From Bifidobacteriaceae bacterium (GTDB lineage Bacteria; Actinomycetota; Actinomycetes; Actinomycetales; WQXJ01), in contig JAIRPS010000034.1 of assembly GCA_031256885.1 (NCBI GenBank), forward strand, positions 1-7,906: a stretch of DNA of 7,906 bases, given 5' to 3'. The first letter of the stretch is position 1, and each line of letters starts with the position of its first letter. The notes below the pieces were generated by a model. The model had not been told where the DNA came from. It did not search any database and saw nothing but the letters and a program-made list of their open reading frames with translations. A program made the position numbers and the translations under genes. Positions 1-5,942 of the stretch are shown here, in pieces.

Positions 1-643
1 GTGCAAGTTGCCGCCCACTGGCTGCCAAATACTGTGCCAATGCTCCACCGCTGGCCCTGCCGGCCGCCTCCAAGGCGGCCGGCAGGGCCAGACCGGCACG
101 TAAAGCCGCCGCACACAGATCGACAGCCAGCACGTCATCAACCGGCACAGCGAAGGTTGCTTTACGGATCATTTGACGGGTCCACCACCGCCCTATCAGC
201 AACAATCCCAAACCGACCAAACCAGCCAGGCTGCCAATTCCGGCATCGGTCAATACTTGCCAGGGTTGTGCACCAAGCAACGCCCCCAATCCCAAACCAA
301 CCAGTGGCAGCCAAGCTAAAGTGCGGGCGGTGGCTTGCGGGCCAGCTAGTGCAGCATTGCGCGAATCGGCGGCTTCTTGATATTGCATTGCTGTCACGGC
401 CAAGTCGTTTAGCAGATCGCTGGCGCTGGCTCCAGCCTGTTCAACAAGCTGCCGCGCTGCCTTGCTGGCGGATCCCCAAACGCCATGATTAAGCTGTTGA
501 CAGGTTTCTAATTGTTCCCAAACCTGCTGGGTTGGTACACCAGCTTGTGCCAGCGCAGCGGCTTGTTCCAAAGCGGCCACCAACTGGTCCATTTGTTCGC
601 TTTCGGTTGTACTGGTGCGCCGCTTCAGTGATTTGCCTAACAT
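1..643 (-). CDS. TadB-like type II secretion system F (T2SSF) membrane platform protein, partial (3' end outside window)
   Basis: An open frame reads from an ATG at 643 leftwards without a stop to the window edge, giving 214 residues of an incomplete protein. The N-terminal part (about residues 17-110) is a soluble helical region of T2SSF type. Two hydrophobic segments follow at about 112-132 and 141-160, the second ending in an RWW basic/aromatic cap. From about residue 172 a second helical region begins, with a typical T2SSF start (VPVDDVLAVDLCAAALRAGL). In Tad systems TadB and TadC form the inner-membrane platform on which the TadA ATPase acts. The start lies 3 bp after the tadA stop, with a GGTGA Shine-Dalgarno-like stretch inside the tadA end, so the two are probably co-translated. 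The second helical region suggests a TadB-TadC fusion, but the missing C-terminus prevents proof. The family call is good; TadB versus fused TadBC is open. Confidence 0.85.
   Translation of the reverse strand, partial: MLGKSLKRRTSTTESEQMDQLVAALEQAAALAQAGVPTQQVWEQLETCQQLNHGVWGSASKAARQLVEQAGASASDLLNDLAVTAMQYQEAADSRNAALAGPQATARTLAWLPLVGLGLGALLGAQPWQVLTDAGIGSLAGLVGLGLLLIGRWWTRQMIRKATFAVPVDDVLAVDLCAAALRAGLALPAALEAAGRASGGALAQYLAASGRQLA
51..91. repeat. Perfect 19-bp-arm inverted repeat (3-nt loop) inside tadB
   Basis: Bases 51-69 and 73-91 are exact reverse complements (arm CTGGCCCTGCCGGCCGCCT) separated by three bases, CCA. Pairing stops at 50/92. It lies in the coding frame of the tadB-like gene, where it encodes the Ala/Leu/Gly-rich stretch LALPAALEAAGRA at the start of the second helical region. 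The arms are about 84% G+C, well above the flanking sequence. In either transcript it would form an extremely stable hairpin. There is no T-run after it, so it does not look like an intrinsic terminator. Its function is unknown. Confidence 0.9.
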
Positions 644-646
644 GAT

Positions 647-1645
647 TCACCATCCGCAACGGTTTGCCAGAGCGGCATAGGCGGGGCCGCAACGCAAAGC
701 CTCACTCTCCCACCGCAACGCCGTGCTGACCGTCAATTGGCTGTCTTGGCGGTCAAATACCGCCACCTCAACCAGGCGGCGACTGCCCGCCTGGCGGGCC
801 AGGTGAAGCACAGCCGCAAGGCCGGCCTGGGCTTGCGCCGCTACTGCGCTGGGGCTCATTCCCGCCAAGGCACCTAAAGCAATCAGACGAGCTGGCACAT
901 CACTTGCGGTATTGGCGTGAATGGTGGCGGCCGAACCTTCGTGACCAGTGTTCAAGGCGGTGAGTACTTCGCGCACTTCAGCGCCACGGCATTCCCCCAG
1001 CACAATCCGGTCTGGCCGCATCCGTAAAGCCTGCCTAACCAGATCAGTCAGGGTCACTTCACCGCGACCTTCACTGTTTGCAAGACGTGCTTCCAAGCTC
1101 AAACAATGCGGGTGATTGGTGGCAATCTCGGCTGCTTCTTCAATGCAAATAATCCGCTGGTCTGGCGCAACCAAACCAAGTAAGGCTGACAACAAAGTGG
1201 TTTTACCTACACCAGTGGCACCTGAAATCAAAAAGTTAATTCGGCTGCTTACCATTGCCTTGATCAAGGCTGCCCACGTCTCGGGAATGGTGCCGCGCGC
1301 CACTAGATCGTGCAAACCAAAAGCCTGACGCCGCAAGGCACGCAAGCTGATCAACGGGCCACCTCGGGCTATCGGCGGCAATACCGCATGCATCCGGGTG
1401 CCCCCGGGAAGGCGTACATCAACTGCTGGGCAGGCGTCATCTAACCTTTGGCCGCCCAAAGCCGCCAATTGGCAAGCTGCCGCCCGCACCGCTGCCGGGT
1501 CACCCAACCGGATAGCCACCTGACGTAAACCACCTGGACCATCCACCCAAACCGCCTGCGCGCCATTGACCAGCACATCAGTTACTTCGGGGTCTTCTAA
1601 CAAACTGAACAACGGCTGAGTAGCTGGCGGCCAAACGGCTACCAC
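647..1645 (-). CDS. tadA: TadA/CpaF-family secretion ATPase (type II/IV secretion, VirB11-like)
   Basis: This is a cytoplasmic hexameric ATPase that powers assembly or secretion by a Tad/Flp-type machine at the TadB/TadC platform. The 332-residue product shows the family motifs in order: Walker A GATGVGKTT (142-150), the acidic Asp-box region ICIEEAAEI (166-174), Walker B RPDRIVLGE with Glu218, and the His box GHEGSAATIHAN (234-245). An N-terminal domain of about 130 residues precedes the P-loop. The protein is shorter than many CpaF/TadA proteins (often above 380 residues) because the N-terminal extension is minimal. The start is GTG at 1645, overlapping the ssd stop; no in-frame ATG lies near it, and GGGATGA just upstream is a weak ribosome site. 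It overlaps ssd by 7 bp and ends 3 bp before tadB, so it is the middle gene of one operon. Mycobacterial Rv3659c is the remembered equivalent. Confidence 0.95.
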   Translation of the reverse strand: MVAVWPPATQPLFSLLEDPEVTDVLVNGAQAVWVDGPGGLRQVAIRLGDPAAVRAAACQLAALGGQRLDDACPAVDVRLPGGTRMHAVLPPIARGGPLISLRALRRQAFGLHDLVARGTIPETWAALIKAMVSSRINFLISGATGVGKTTLLSALLGLVAPDQRIICIEEAAEIATNHPHCLSLEARLANSEGRGEVTLTDLVRQALRMRPDRIVLGECRGAEVREVLTALNTGHEGSAATIHANTASDVPARLIALGALAGMSPSAVAAQAQAGLAAVLHLARQAGSRRLVEVAVFDRQDSQLTVSTALRWESEALRCGPAYAALANRCGW

Positions 1646-2883
1646 TGCTCATCCCACTGGTACAAATTGACTGGTAAAGGCTTTTGCAACTGACGTTGCC
1701 GACGTGTCAAATCCGGGCCAGTTACCGCCCCCACAAACACACCTTCAGTCTCCGCTTGTTTTACCTGCTTAGGCTGGGCTGACGGCACCACACCGAGCAT
1801 CACCGCTTGTGTTGCCGCGTTATCAACCGGCGGGGGCTTAGGCCAAATCACTTCCCGTTCACCAATTGAATTGGTTGTTTGGCTGGTTTCTTCACTGGCC
1901 GCAGCAGTTAACCGCGCCAGTTGCGCAATCTGTTTCGCTGCCCGACTGATTGAGCCACCAGATTGCGCAAATTGTTGATCTGTCCTGCCAAAACGGCGTT
2001 CTTGCCGGAAAATCACCAGATTGCTGATTCGCCCCAAACTAACCGGCACCGGTTGGCTGCGCCGGCACCGCAAAGCCACAATCACCTGGCAGCTGAGATC
2101 GGCAACTGCCGTCAGCCATGTTTGTAAGGCCGTCACCCCAGCGCCAGTGTTATCAGCCACCAACACTATTTGGTCACACCAATTGGCTAACCGCACTAGG
2201 CGCACCGGCGCAACTGGGCAAGCATCAAAAATAGTCACCGAACGGGCACGTCTTGCTTCTAAAGCTTCCACACACTGTCGGATTAAAGCTGGTTGAGCTG
2301 GTAAAACCCGTGCGCCACCGAGTAAACAAACACCGCCCGGTGGGCTGGGTGGGCAGTCGCCACGCATCACTTGCGCCCAACCTGGTTGTTCAGTTGTCAA
2401 ACCAGCCAAAGCACTCAAGGGTGTGCCTACCGGATCAAGATCAACCAAGTTAACCCCACCAAAACTAACCTCTGCCAGTTGGTAGGCCAAAGCTAAAGCC
2501 AATGTTGATGCGCCCACACCACCACCGGTTCCCACCACAGCTAACCGCTGCGAGCGCTGCTGCGGCATTGTTAATCCTTCAAGCCAACTAACCAATATCT
2601 CCTGCTGTTGCGGCAAACTGAAACCGCTGCCTGAGCCTAAGCAAGCCTCAACGATTGGGCAATCTGGCCAGCGCGCTGTCACAGTTTGCGCCACCAGCGG
2701 GTCAACATCTAAGCCGCGAATCAGCGCCCGAGGCTGCCCGTCAAGTTCTTCTAAACAAGCAGCCGTTGTTGCCCAATGGCTGAGCAAACCAGCCTGGTTG
2801 GCAGCGTCAAGCAAATAATTGGCTAAATGTTGGTCACCTGTCAAAACAATCACAGGCTGAGAATCAGCAATTGGCATGGTCAT
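1639..2883 (-). CDS. ssd: Septum-site-determining (Ssd)/CpaE-like MinD-family protein
   Basis: The product has 414 residues. Residues 1-105 form a receiver-like or degenerate N-terminal domain (VIVLTGDQHLANYLL start). Residues 113-330 form a SIMIBI/ParA-MinD-like domain with P-loop region GTGGGVGAST (118-127) and Walker A'-like LVDLDPVGTPL (146-156). The P-loop Lys is replaced by Ala125 and the ParA/MinD signature Lys is absent; from memory this is usual in actinobacterial Ssd/CpaE-like proteins next to tadA, so ATP hydrolysis may be weak or absent. Residues 330-414 are a low-complexity Ser/Thr/Gln/Pro tail with basic patches. It is the first gene of the ssd-tadA-tadB operon and its stop overlaps the tadA start. 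Its proposed role is placing the Tad machine or influencing septation. The ATG at 2883 is used; another ATG lies two codons later at 2877, and neither has a strong Shine-Dalgarno sequence. Confidence 0.85.
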   Translation of the reverse strand: MTMPIADSQPVIVLTGDQHLANYLLDAANQAGLLSHWATTAACLEELDGQPRALIRGLDVDPLVAQTVTARWPDCPIVEACLGSGSGFSLPQQQEILVSWLEGLTMPQQRSQRLAVVGTGGGVGASTLALALAYQLAEVSFGGVNLVDLDPVGTPLSALAGLTTEQPGWAQVMRGDCPPSPPGGVCLLGGARVLPAQPALIRQCVEALEARRARSVTIFDACPVAPVRLVRLANWCDQIVLVADNTGAGVTALQTWLTAVADLSCQVIVALRCRRSQPVPVSLGRISNLVIFRQERRFGRTDQQFAQSGGSISRAAKQIAQLARLTAAASEETSQTTNSIGEREVIWPKPPPVDNAATQAVMLGVVPSAQPKQVKQAETEGVFVGAVTGPDLTRRQRQLQKPLPVNLYQWDEQW

Positions 2884-2935
2884 GGCACAAGTTTGCCTGA
2901 TCCAACCAACCGTTGTCGCGCCAACCCATCAAAGC

Positions 2936-2944
2936 TGTGGATAA
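2936..2944 (-). promoter_or_regulatory. DnaA-box-like 9-mer (perfect TTATCCACA)
   Basis: On the minus strand the sequence is TTATCCACA, identical to the strong DnaA box consensus of E. coli oriC. It lies about 53 bp upstream of the ssd start and points toward ssd. A second box in the same orientation lies 31 bp further upstream, about three helical turns. A single 9-mer can occur by chance, but the pair in a short intergenic region supports a real binding site. Confidence 0.5.
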
Positions 2945-2966
2945 CTCCCTTAGCGCCCGCTCAAAC

Positions 2967-2975
2967 CGTGGATAA
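2967..2975 (-). promoter_or_regulatory. Second DnaA-box-like 9-mer (TTATCCACG)
   Basis: On the minus strand this reads TTATCCACG, one base from TTATCCACA, in the same orientation as the box at 2936-2944. The start-to-start distance of 31 bp would put both on the same face of the helix. It could serve regulation of ssd or local DnaA titration. I do not see an AT-rich unwinding element or a box cluster that would suggest an origin. Confidence 0.42.
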
Positions 2976-3016
2976 GCGGCGCTCGCCAAACCACCACAAA
3001 AATTTTGCCAAACCAG

Positions 3017-3045
3017 TTGACAAGCCGCCACTCGGGGAGCATGAT
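3017..3045 (+). promoter_or_regulatory. Candidate sigma70-type promoter for nhaA
   Basis: A perfect -35 hexamer TTGACA (3017-3022) is followed after 17 bp by CATGAT (3040-3045), which matches TATAAT at four of six positions. Transcription would start near 3051-3053, giving a leader of about 150 nt before the nhaA ATG. The predicted start coincides with the left edge of the inverted repeat at 3050. A weaker alternative with -35 TTGATA at 3148 lacks a convincing -10. Confidence 0.5.
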
Positions 3046-3049
3046 TGAA

Positions 3050-3182
3050 GTACAAACTAAACAACGGGTGGACAGGAACCCACGCTCGACCAGCCCTCGC
3101 ATAGGGCGCGCCGGCGGGCTACCGTGACGGCATCCAAAGATGCGCGCTTGATATCCTGTTCACCCGTTGTTTTTGTTTGTAC
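3050..3182 (+). ncRNA. Candidate structured leader of nhaA bounded by a long inverted repeat
   Basis: Arm 3050-3077 pairs with arm 3154-3182. There are 17 contiguous pairs (3061-3077 with 3154-3170, one of them G-U), two A-U pairs, a 1x2 internal loop at T3058, then eight more pairs out to 3050-3182. The enclosed 76 nt hold two local hairpins: GCCCT/AGGGC (3093-3097 with 3103-3107) and GCATC-CAAA-GATGC (3130-3143). The whole would fold as a closed long stem with a branched head. The right arm is U-rich and ends about 12 nt before the AAGGA ribosome site of nhaA. A cis-regulatory RNA controlling the antiporter is the favoured inference. I cannot match it by eye to a known ion riboswitch. A small MITE-like inverted-repeat element is the main alternative, although no target-site duplication is seen at its edges. 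Confidence 0.55.
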
Positions 3183-3202
3183 CCCGACCAACCTAAGGAA
3201 CC

Positions 3203-4459
3203 ATGAAAGACACGGCACCACCGCGCCCAAGACCGCACCGACGCACCGTGGTGGAAGTGCTGCGCGAAGAAAACACTGGCGGCATACTGCTGGCAGCCAC
3301 CGCCGTGATTGCTCTGCTTTGGGCCAACACCCCCCTGTCCGGTTCCTACCAAGCCCTCCACGATTGGACTTTTGGACCAGCCGCCTGGCAATTGCACCTT
3401 TCCTTTGGACACTGGGCGGCTGACGGACTGCTGACCCTCTTCTTTTTCCTGGTTGGCCTGGAACTGAAACGTGAATTTGTGGTCGGTGAACTGCGTAACC
3501 CCCGCCAAGCAATGCTGCCAATCTTTGCGGCAGTTGGCGGCATGGTTTGCCCAGCCCTGATCTACTTGGCATTCAACCTGACACAAAGCAACGGCGCACC
3601 CAACGGCTGGGCAGTACCGGTAGCCACCGATATTGCTTTCTCAGTTGCCATCATGGGTCTGGTTTGCTCCCATGTGCCGCGTTCACTGCGACTGTTTCTG
3701 TTAACGCTGGCGGTTGCCGATGATCTTCTCGGAATAATCGTCATCGCCCTTTTCTACAACACGGGCGGACTGCGCTGGGGGTGGCTAGCGGGCTGTTTGC
3801 TGGCAACTGCCTGTTTTGGTGTGCTTGTTCAACGCGGCCTAGCCAAACCCTGGCTACTGCTGCCACTCGCCCTAATCGCTTGGTACACCATGTACCGGTC
3901 AGGCGTCCACGCAACAATTTCTGGTGTGCTACTTGGGTTTACGGTGCCAGCTAAACCATCGGCGCGCTCCCCCGAACCACTCGGCGAGCGCATGGCCTTC
4001 CAAATATCGCCGCTCACCTACGGTTTAGCAGTACCAGTGTTTGCGCTAATGACCGCCGGAGTGTCATTTTCCCCACAAGCCATAAGCCAAGCCCTCAGCG
4101 ACCCGGCAACCCCAGGAATCGCCTTAGGCCTGGTTGTTGGCAAACCACTAGGTATTTTGCTGGCAACCTTCCTGCTCGTTAAATTCACCCGGGCTGAACT
4201 TGACCGCCGCCTCAACTGGCTGGACATTCTGGCAATGGGTGAAGTGGCCGGGATTGGCTTCACTGTTTCACTGCTAATCAACGAGCTGGCCTTCGCCAAC
4301 GATCATGAACGTGCCGGTCATGGCACTATGGCCGTGCTGACAGGCTCGCTTTGTGCCGCTGTGTTTGGACTGATCCTGATGTCCTGGCGCAACCGTGTAC
4401 ACAAGCGACGCGCCGAAAGCAGCGACGTTGACGAACTCGAAATCCCTGACGAGGAATAG
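3203..4459 (+). CDS. nhaA: Na+/H+ antiporter NhaA
   Basis: This is an inner-membrane secondary transporter exchanging internal Na+ (or Li+) for external H+, for sodium and alkaline-pH homeostasis. The 418 residues match the family length. Conserved features are LFFFLVGLELKREFVVGEL (79-97), the unwound-helix region VATDIAF with Asp143, the ion-binding pair LAVADDLLGII with Asp173/Asp174 (Asp163/164 in E. coli), SGVHATISGVLLG (233-245), VGKPLGI with Lys314 (Lys300 in E. coli), and GEVAGIGFTVSLLI (346-359). The N-terminus carries a short Pro/Arg/His-rich cytosolic stretch and the C-terminus an acidic tail (ELEIPDEE). The ATG at 3203 follows TAAGGAA closely. It is the first gene of a plus-strand run with a holin-like protein and a hydrolase, and its leader carries the inverted-repeat structure. 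Confidence 0.98.
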   Translation: MKDTAPPRPRPHRRTVVEVLREENTGGILLAATAVIALLWANTPLSGSYQALHDWTFGPAAWQLHLSFGHWAADGLLTLFFFLVGLELKREFVVGELRNPRQAMLPIFAAVGGMVCPALIYLAFNLTQSNGAPNGWAVPVATDIAFSVAIMGLVCSHVPRSLRLFLLTLAVADDLLGIIVIALFYNTGGLRWGWLAGCLLATACFGVLVQRGLAKPWLLLPLALIAWYTMYRSGVHATISGVLLGFTVPAKPSARSPEPLGERMAFQISPLTYGLAVPVFALMTAGVSFSPQAISQALSDPATPGIALGLVVGKPLGILLATFLLVKFTRAELDRRLNWLDILAMGEVAGIGFTVSLLINELAFANDHERAGHGTMAVLTGSLCAAVFGLILMSWRNRVHKRRAESSDVDELEIPDEE

Positions 4460-4471
4460 GACAAAACCTGA

Positions 4472-4492
4472 TGAGACAGTAGCCTGGTCTCA
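4472..4492 (+). other. Short inverted repeat in the nhaA to holin-like gene gap
   Basis: TGAGAC (4472-4477) and GTCTCA (4487-4492) are exact inverted copies around a 9-nt loop, 13 bp after the nhaA stop. No T-run follows, so it is not a convincing intrinsic terminator. It could mark partial attenuation, an RNA processing site or a small operator between the two genes. Confidence 0.3.
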
Positions 4493-4524
4493 ACAGAAAT
4501 TACCCGAGCAAAAAGGAGCGAGCC

Positions 4525-5034
4525 ATGGCTGAGCGACCAATCGCAAATTTGTTTACCACAGTGGTCGATGACGTCACAGCAGTTGGTAGTGACATTGCCG
4601 CACTGGCCAAACATGAGTTCAAAGCCGATGCCAAACGAACCGGCAAAGGCAGTGTCGCCTTCGTAGCAGCGCTCTGCCTCCTTCCGTTAATACTGGTAAC
4701 GCTGGTATTTGCCTGCGCTGAAGGGATGGTTGCACTCGGTTTACCGAGATGGGCTGCCTTCCTGATTGATGCGTTGATTATTATTGTGGCCGCCGTGCTT
4801 CTAGCCTGGTGGGGGTGGCGACGTTTCAAACGTCTAACCGGACCGCGTCAAACCATGGCTGCAATTCGCGGCTTACTCAAAGCATTAGCCGGCCAAGCCC
4901 CCGAAAGCCAACCGTCTGCCGCTTCACCGGTCACGCGCAACGATAGCGTCGATGTCGGTGGCCCCGAAAGCCAACCGTCTACCCCCTCACCTGTCACCGA
5001 CAACTTGCCTAACAATCTGAACTCACCAACATGA
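4525..5034 (+). CDS. Two-TM membrane protein, Phage_holin_3_6 / DUF1469-like (not a phage gene)
   Basis: The product has 169 residues. An amphipathic N-terminal region (about 8-40, LAKHEFKADAKRTGKG) precedes two membrane segments at about 44-68 and 75-97, then a basic WRRFKR cap and a short helix (107-123). This fits the actinobacterial 'phage holin family' proteins (Phage_holin_3_6, YqjE-like), which are chromosomal, membrane-bound and of unknown function; nothing nearby suggests phage. The C-terminal 45 residues are Ser/Pro/Asn-rich, with a near-duplicated motif PESQPS(A/T)(A/P)SPVT at 126-137 and 147-158. A strong ribosome site AAGGAG (4513-4518) lies 6 nt before the ATG. Its stop overlaps the start of the hydrolase, so the two are translationally coupled, which resembles the remembered Rv3669-Rv3670 pair. 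Confidence 0.8.
   Translation: MAERPIANLFTTVVDDVTAVGSDIAALAKHEFKADAKRTGKGSVAFVAALCLLPLILVTLVFACAEGMVALGLPRWAAFLIDALIIIVAAVLLAWWGWRRFKRLTGPRQTMAAIRGLLKALAGQAPESQPSAASPVTRNDSVDVGGPESQPSTPSPVTDNLPNNLNSPT
4899..4997 (+). repeat. Imperfect 36-bp direct repeat, period 63 bp, in the holin-like gene
   Basis: Copies at 4899-4934 and 4962-4997 match at 32 of 36 positions. The first 19 bases (CCCCGAAAGCCAACCGTCT) are identical. The 63-bp period equals 21 codons, so frame is kept and the protein tail carries two copies of PESQPSxxSPVT. This is probably a recent in-frame duplication in a disordered tail. Confidence 0.85.
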
Positions 5035-5942
5035 GCACAGATTTTTCGCTGGCGCTGATTGAGGGACCGTGGCGGCACGAATTTCTGGCAGCCGGCGGTT
5101 CGCGTTTTCACGTTGCCTTGGCGGGGCCAGACACGCATGACAGCCCGCTGGTAGTTCTGCTGCACGGTTTTCCCCAGTTCTGGTGGGCTTGGCGTCACCA
5201 AATCCCGGCGCTCGCCACTGCCGGCTACCGTGTTGCGGCGCTTGACTTGCGGGGATATGGTGCCAGCGACAAACCACCGATCGGACACAACCTACCCCAC
5301 CTGGCTGGTGATGTTGCGGCAGTAATTAACGCTTTAGGGGCAGCTTCAGCGGTGGTGGTTGGTCAAGGTTTAGGCGGTTTAGTTGCTTGGACCATGACCG
5401 CCTACTGCCCCAACGTGTTAACAGCGGCAGTCGTTTTGAATGCACCCCACCCAGCGGTGGCTGCTTTCCGACCCCCCATACTGGTTTCACCCCGCGCCTG
5501 GACCCAAACCACTGCCTGGCTGTTACCAGTTGCACCGAAACGGGCGTTACGTTCCGGTCAAATGGTGCGTGCCTGCCTGCAAACTTGGAGCGCCACTGGT
5601 TGGAATGACCCTGAGGCGGCCAACCTGTACTGCCAAATGATGCAAGTGCCGTTCGCTGCCGCCAAAGCGATTGACCAGTTACGCTGGCTGCTACGCACCC
5701 CGCTGCACGGTGACGCGCACCGTTTTTTGGCACAATTTCGCCGCCACGGTGTGGCTGTGCCAATCCTCCACTTGCAGGCCGGACTTGACCATTTTTGGCG
5801 TCCCAGCGCCATGCCTGTCAAACATTTAGGCGGACCCGACTACCGTTTCCGCGAGCTTGCCGGTGTGGGCCATTTTTTAGCAGAAGAAGCCGCCCAGCCA
5901 GTCACTGAACAGCTGCTCAGCTTTTTACAGCAAGTTTGCTGA
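5031..5942 (+). CDS. Epoxide-hydrolase-like alpha/beta-hydrolase lacking the usual nucleophile (EphE-like context)
   Basis: The 303-residue product has the alpha/beta-hydrolase fold, with oxyanion region LLHGFPQFWWAWRHQ (43-57, HGFP at 45-48), the strand-4 motif DLRGYGASDKP (72-82), a lid region about 145-235, acid residue Asp253 in AGLDHFW and catalytic-type His281 in GVGHFLAEE. The nucleophile elbow reads GQGLGG (111-116). Position 113, normally Asp in epoxide hydrolases or Ser in esterases, is Gly (codon GGT at 5367-5369). Classic covalent catalysis is therefore unlikely, and the protein may be a non-catalytic or altered member. No signal peptide is evident. The start ATG lies in the ATGA overlap with the preceding stop and lacks its own clear ribosome site, implying coupling with the membrane protein. 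From memory, M. tuberculosis EphE (Rv3670) follows a similar small membrane protein. The fold is certain, the enzymatic activity is not. Confidence 0.85.
   Translation: MSTDFSLALIEGPWRHEFLAAGGSRFHVALAGPDTHDSPLVVLLHGFPQFWWAWRHQIPALATAGYRVAALDLRGYGASDKPPIGHNLPHLAGDVAAVINALGAASAVVVGQGLGGLVAWTMTAYCPNVLTAAVVLNAPHPAVAAFRPPILVSPRAWTQTTAWLLPVAPKRALRSGQMVRACLQTWSATGWNDPEAANLYCQMMQVPFAAAKAIDQLRWLLRTPLHGDAHRFLAQFRRHGVAVPILHLQAGLDHFWRPSAMPVKHLGGPDYRFRELAGVGHFLAEEAAQPVTEQLLSFLQQVC
5917..5942. other. Tail-to-tail overlap of convergent genes
   Basis: The plus-strand hydrolase stop (TGA 5940-5942) lies beyond the minus-strand stop (5917-5919), so the last eight or so codons of each gene overlap. There is no intergenic terminator. 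Only a weak CAGCAA-GT-TTGCTG dyad (5928-5941) with a T-run on its left side (5922-5926) is present, and it could act weakly as a minus-strand feature. Transcripts would run into each other. Confidence 0.85.

Noticed and set aside
1..492. Plus-strand open frame of about 163 codons
   Set aside because: Low-complexity Arg/Pro/Gln composition with no family motif. It is antisense to a clear T2SSF-type gene on the minus strand.
2884..3049. Chromosomal origin of replication
   Set aside because: Only two box-like sites, no AT-rich unwinding element, and no dnaA, dnaN or parAB nearby.
3066..3077. TGTCCACC in the left arm read as a third DnaA box
   Set aside because: It matches TTGTCCACA at only 7 of 9 positions, and the pairing of the arms explains it better.
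3057..3586. Two overlapping minus-strand open frames of 171 and 155 codons
   Set aside because: They lie antisense to the start and leader of nhaA, have no recognisable domain, and nhaA is certain.
4525..5034. Prophage holin
   Set aside because: The family name is misleading. There is no endolysin or other phage gene, and the gene is coupled to a chromosomal hydrolase.
5707..5728. Terminator-like stem ACGGTG/CACCGT with a six-T run
   Set aside because: It lies in the middle of the hydrolase frame, which continues intact with conserved Asp and His afterwards. The stem has only six pairs, so it is probably coincidence.
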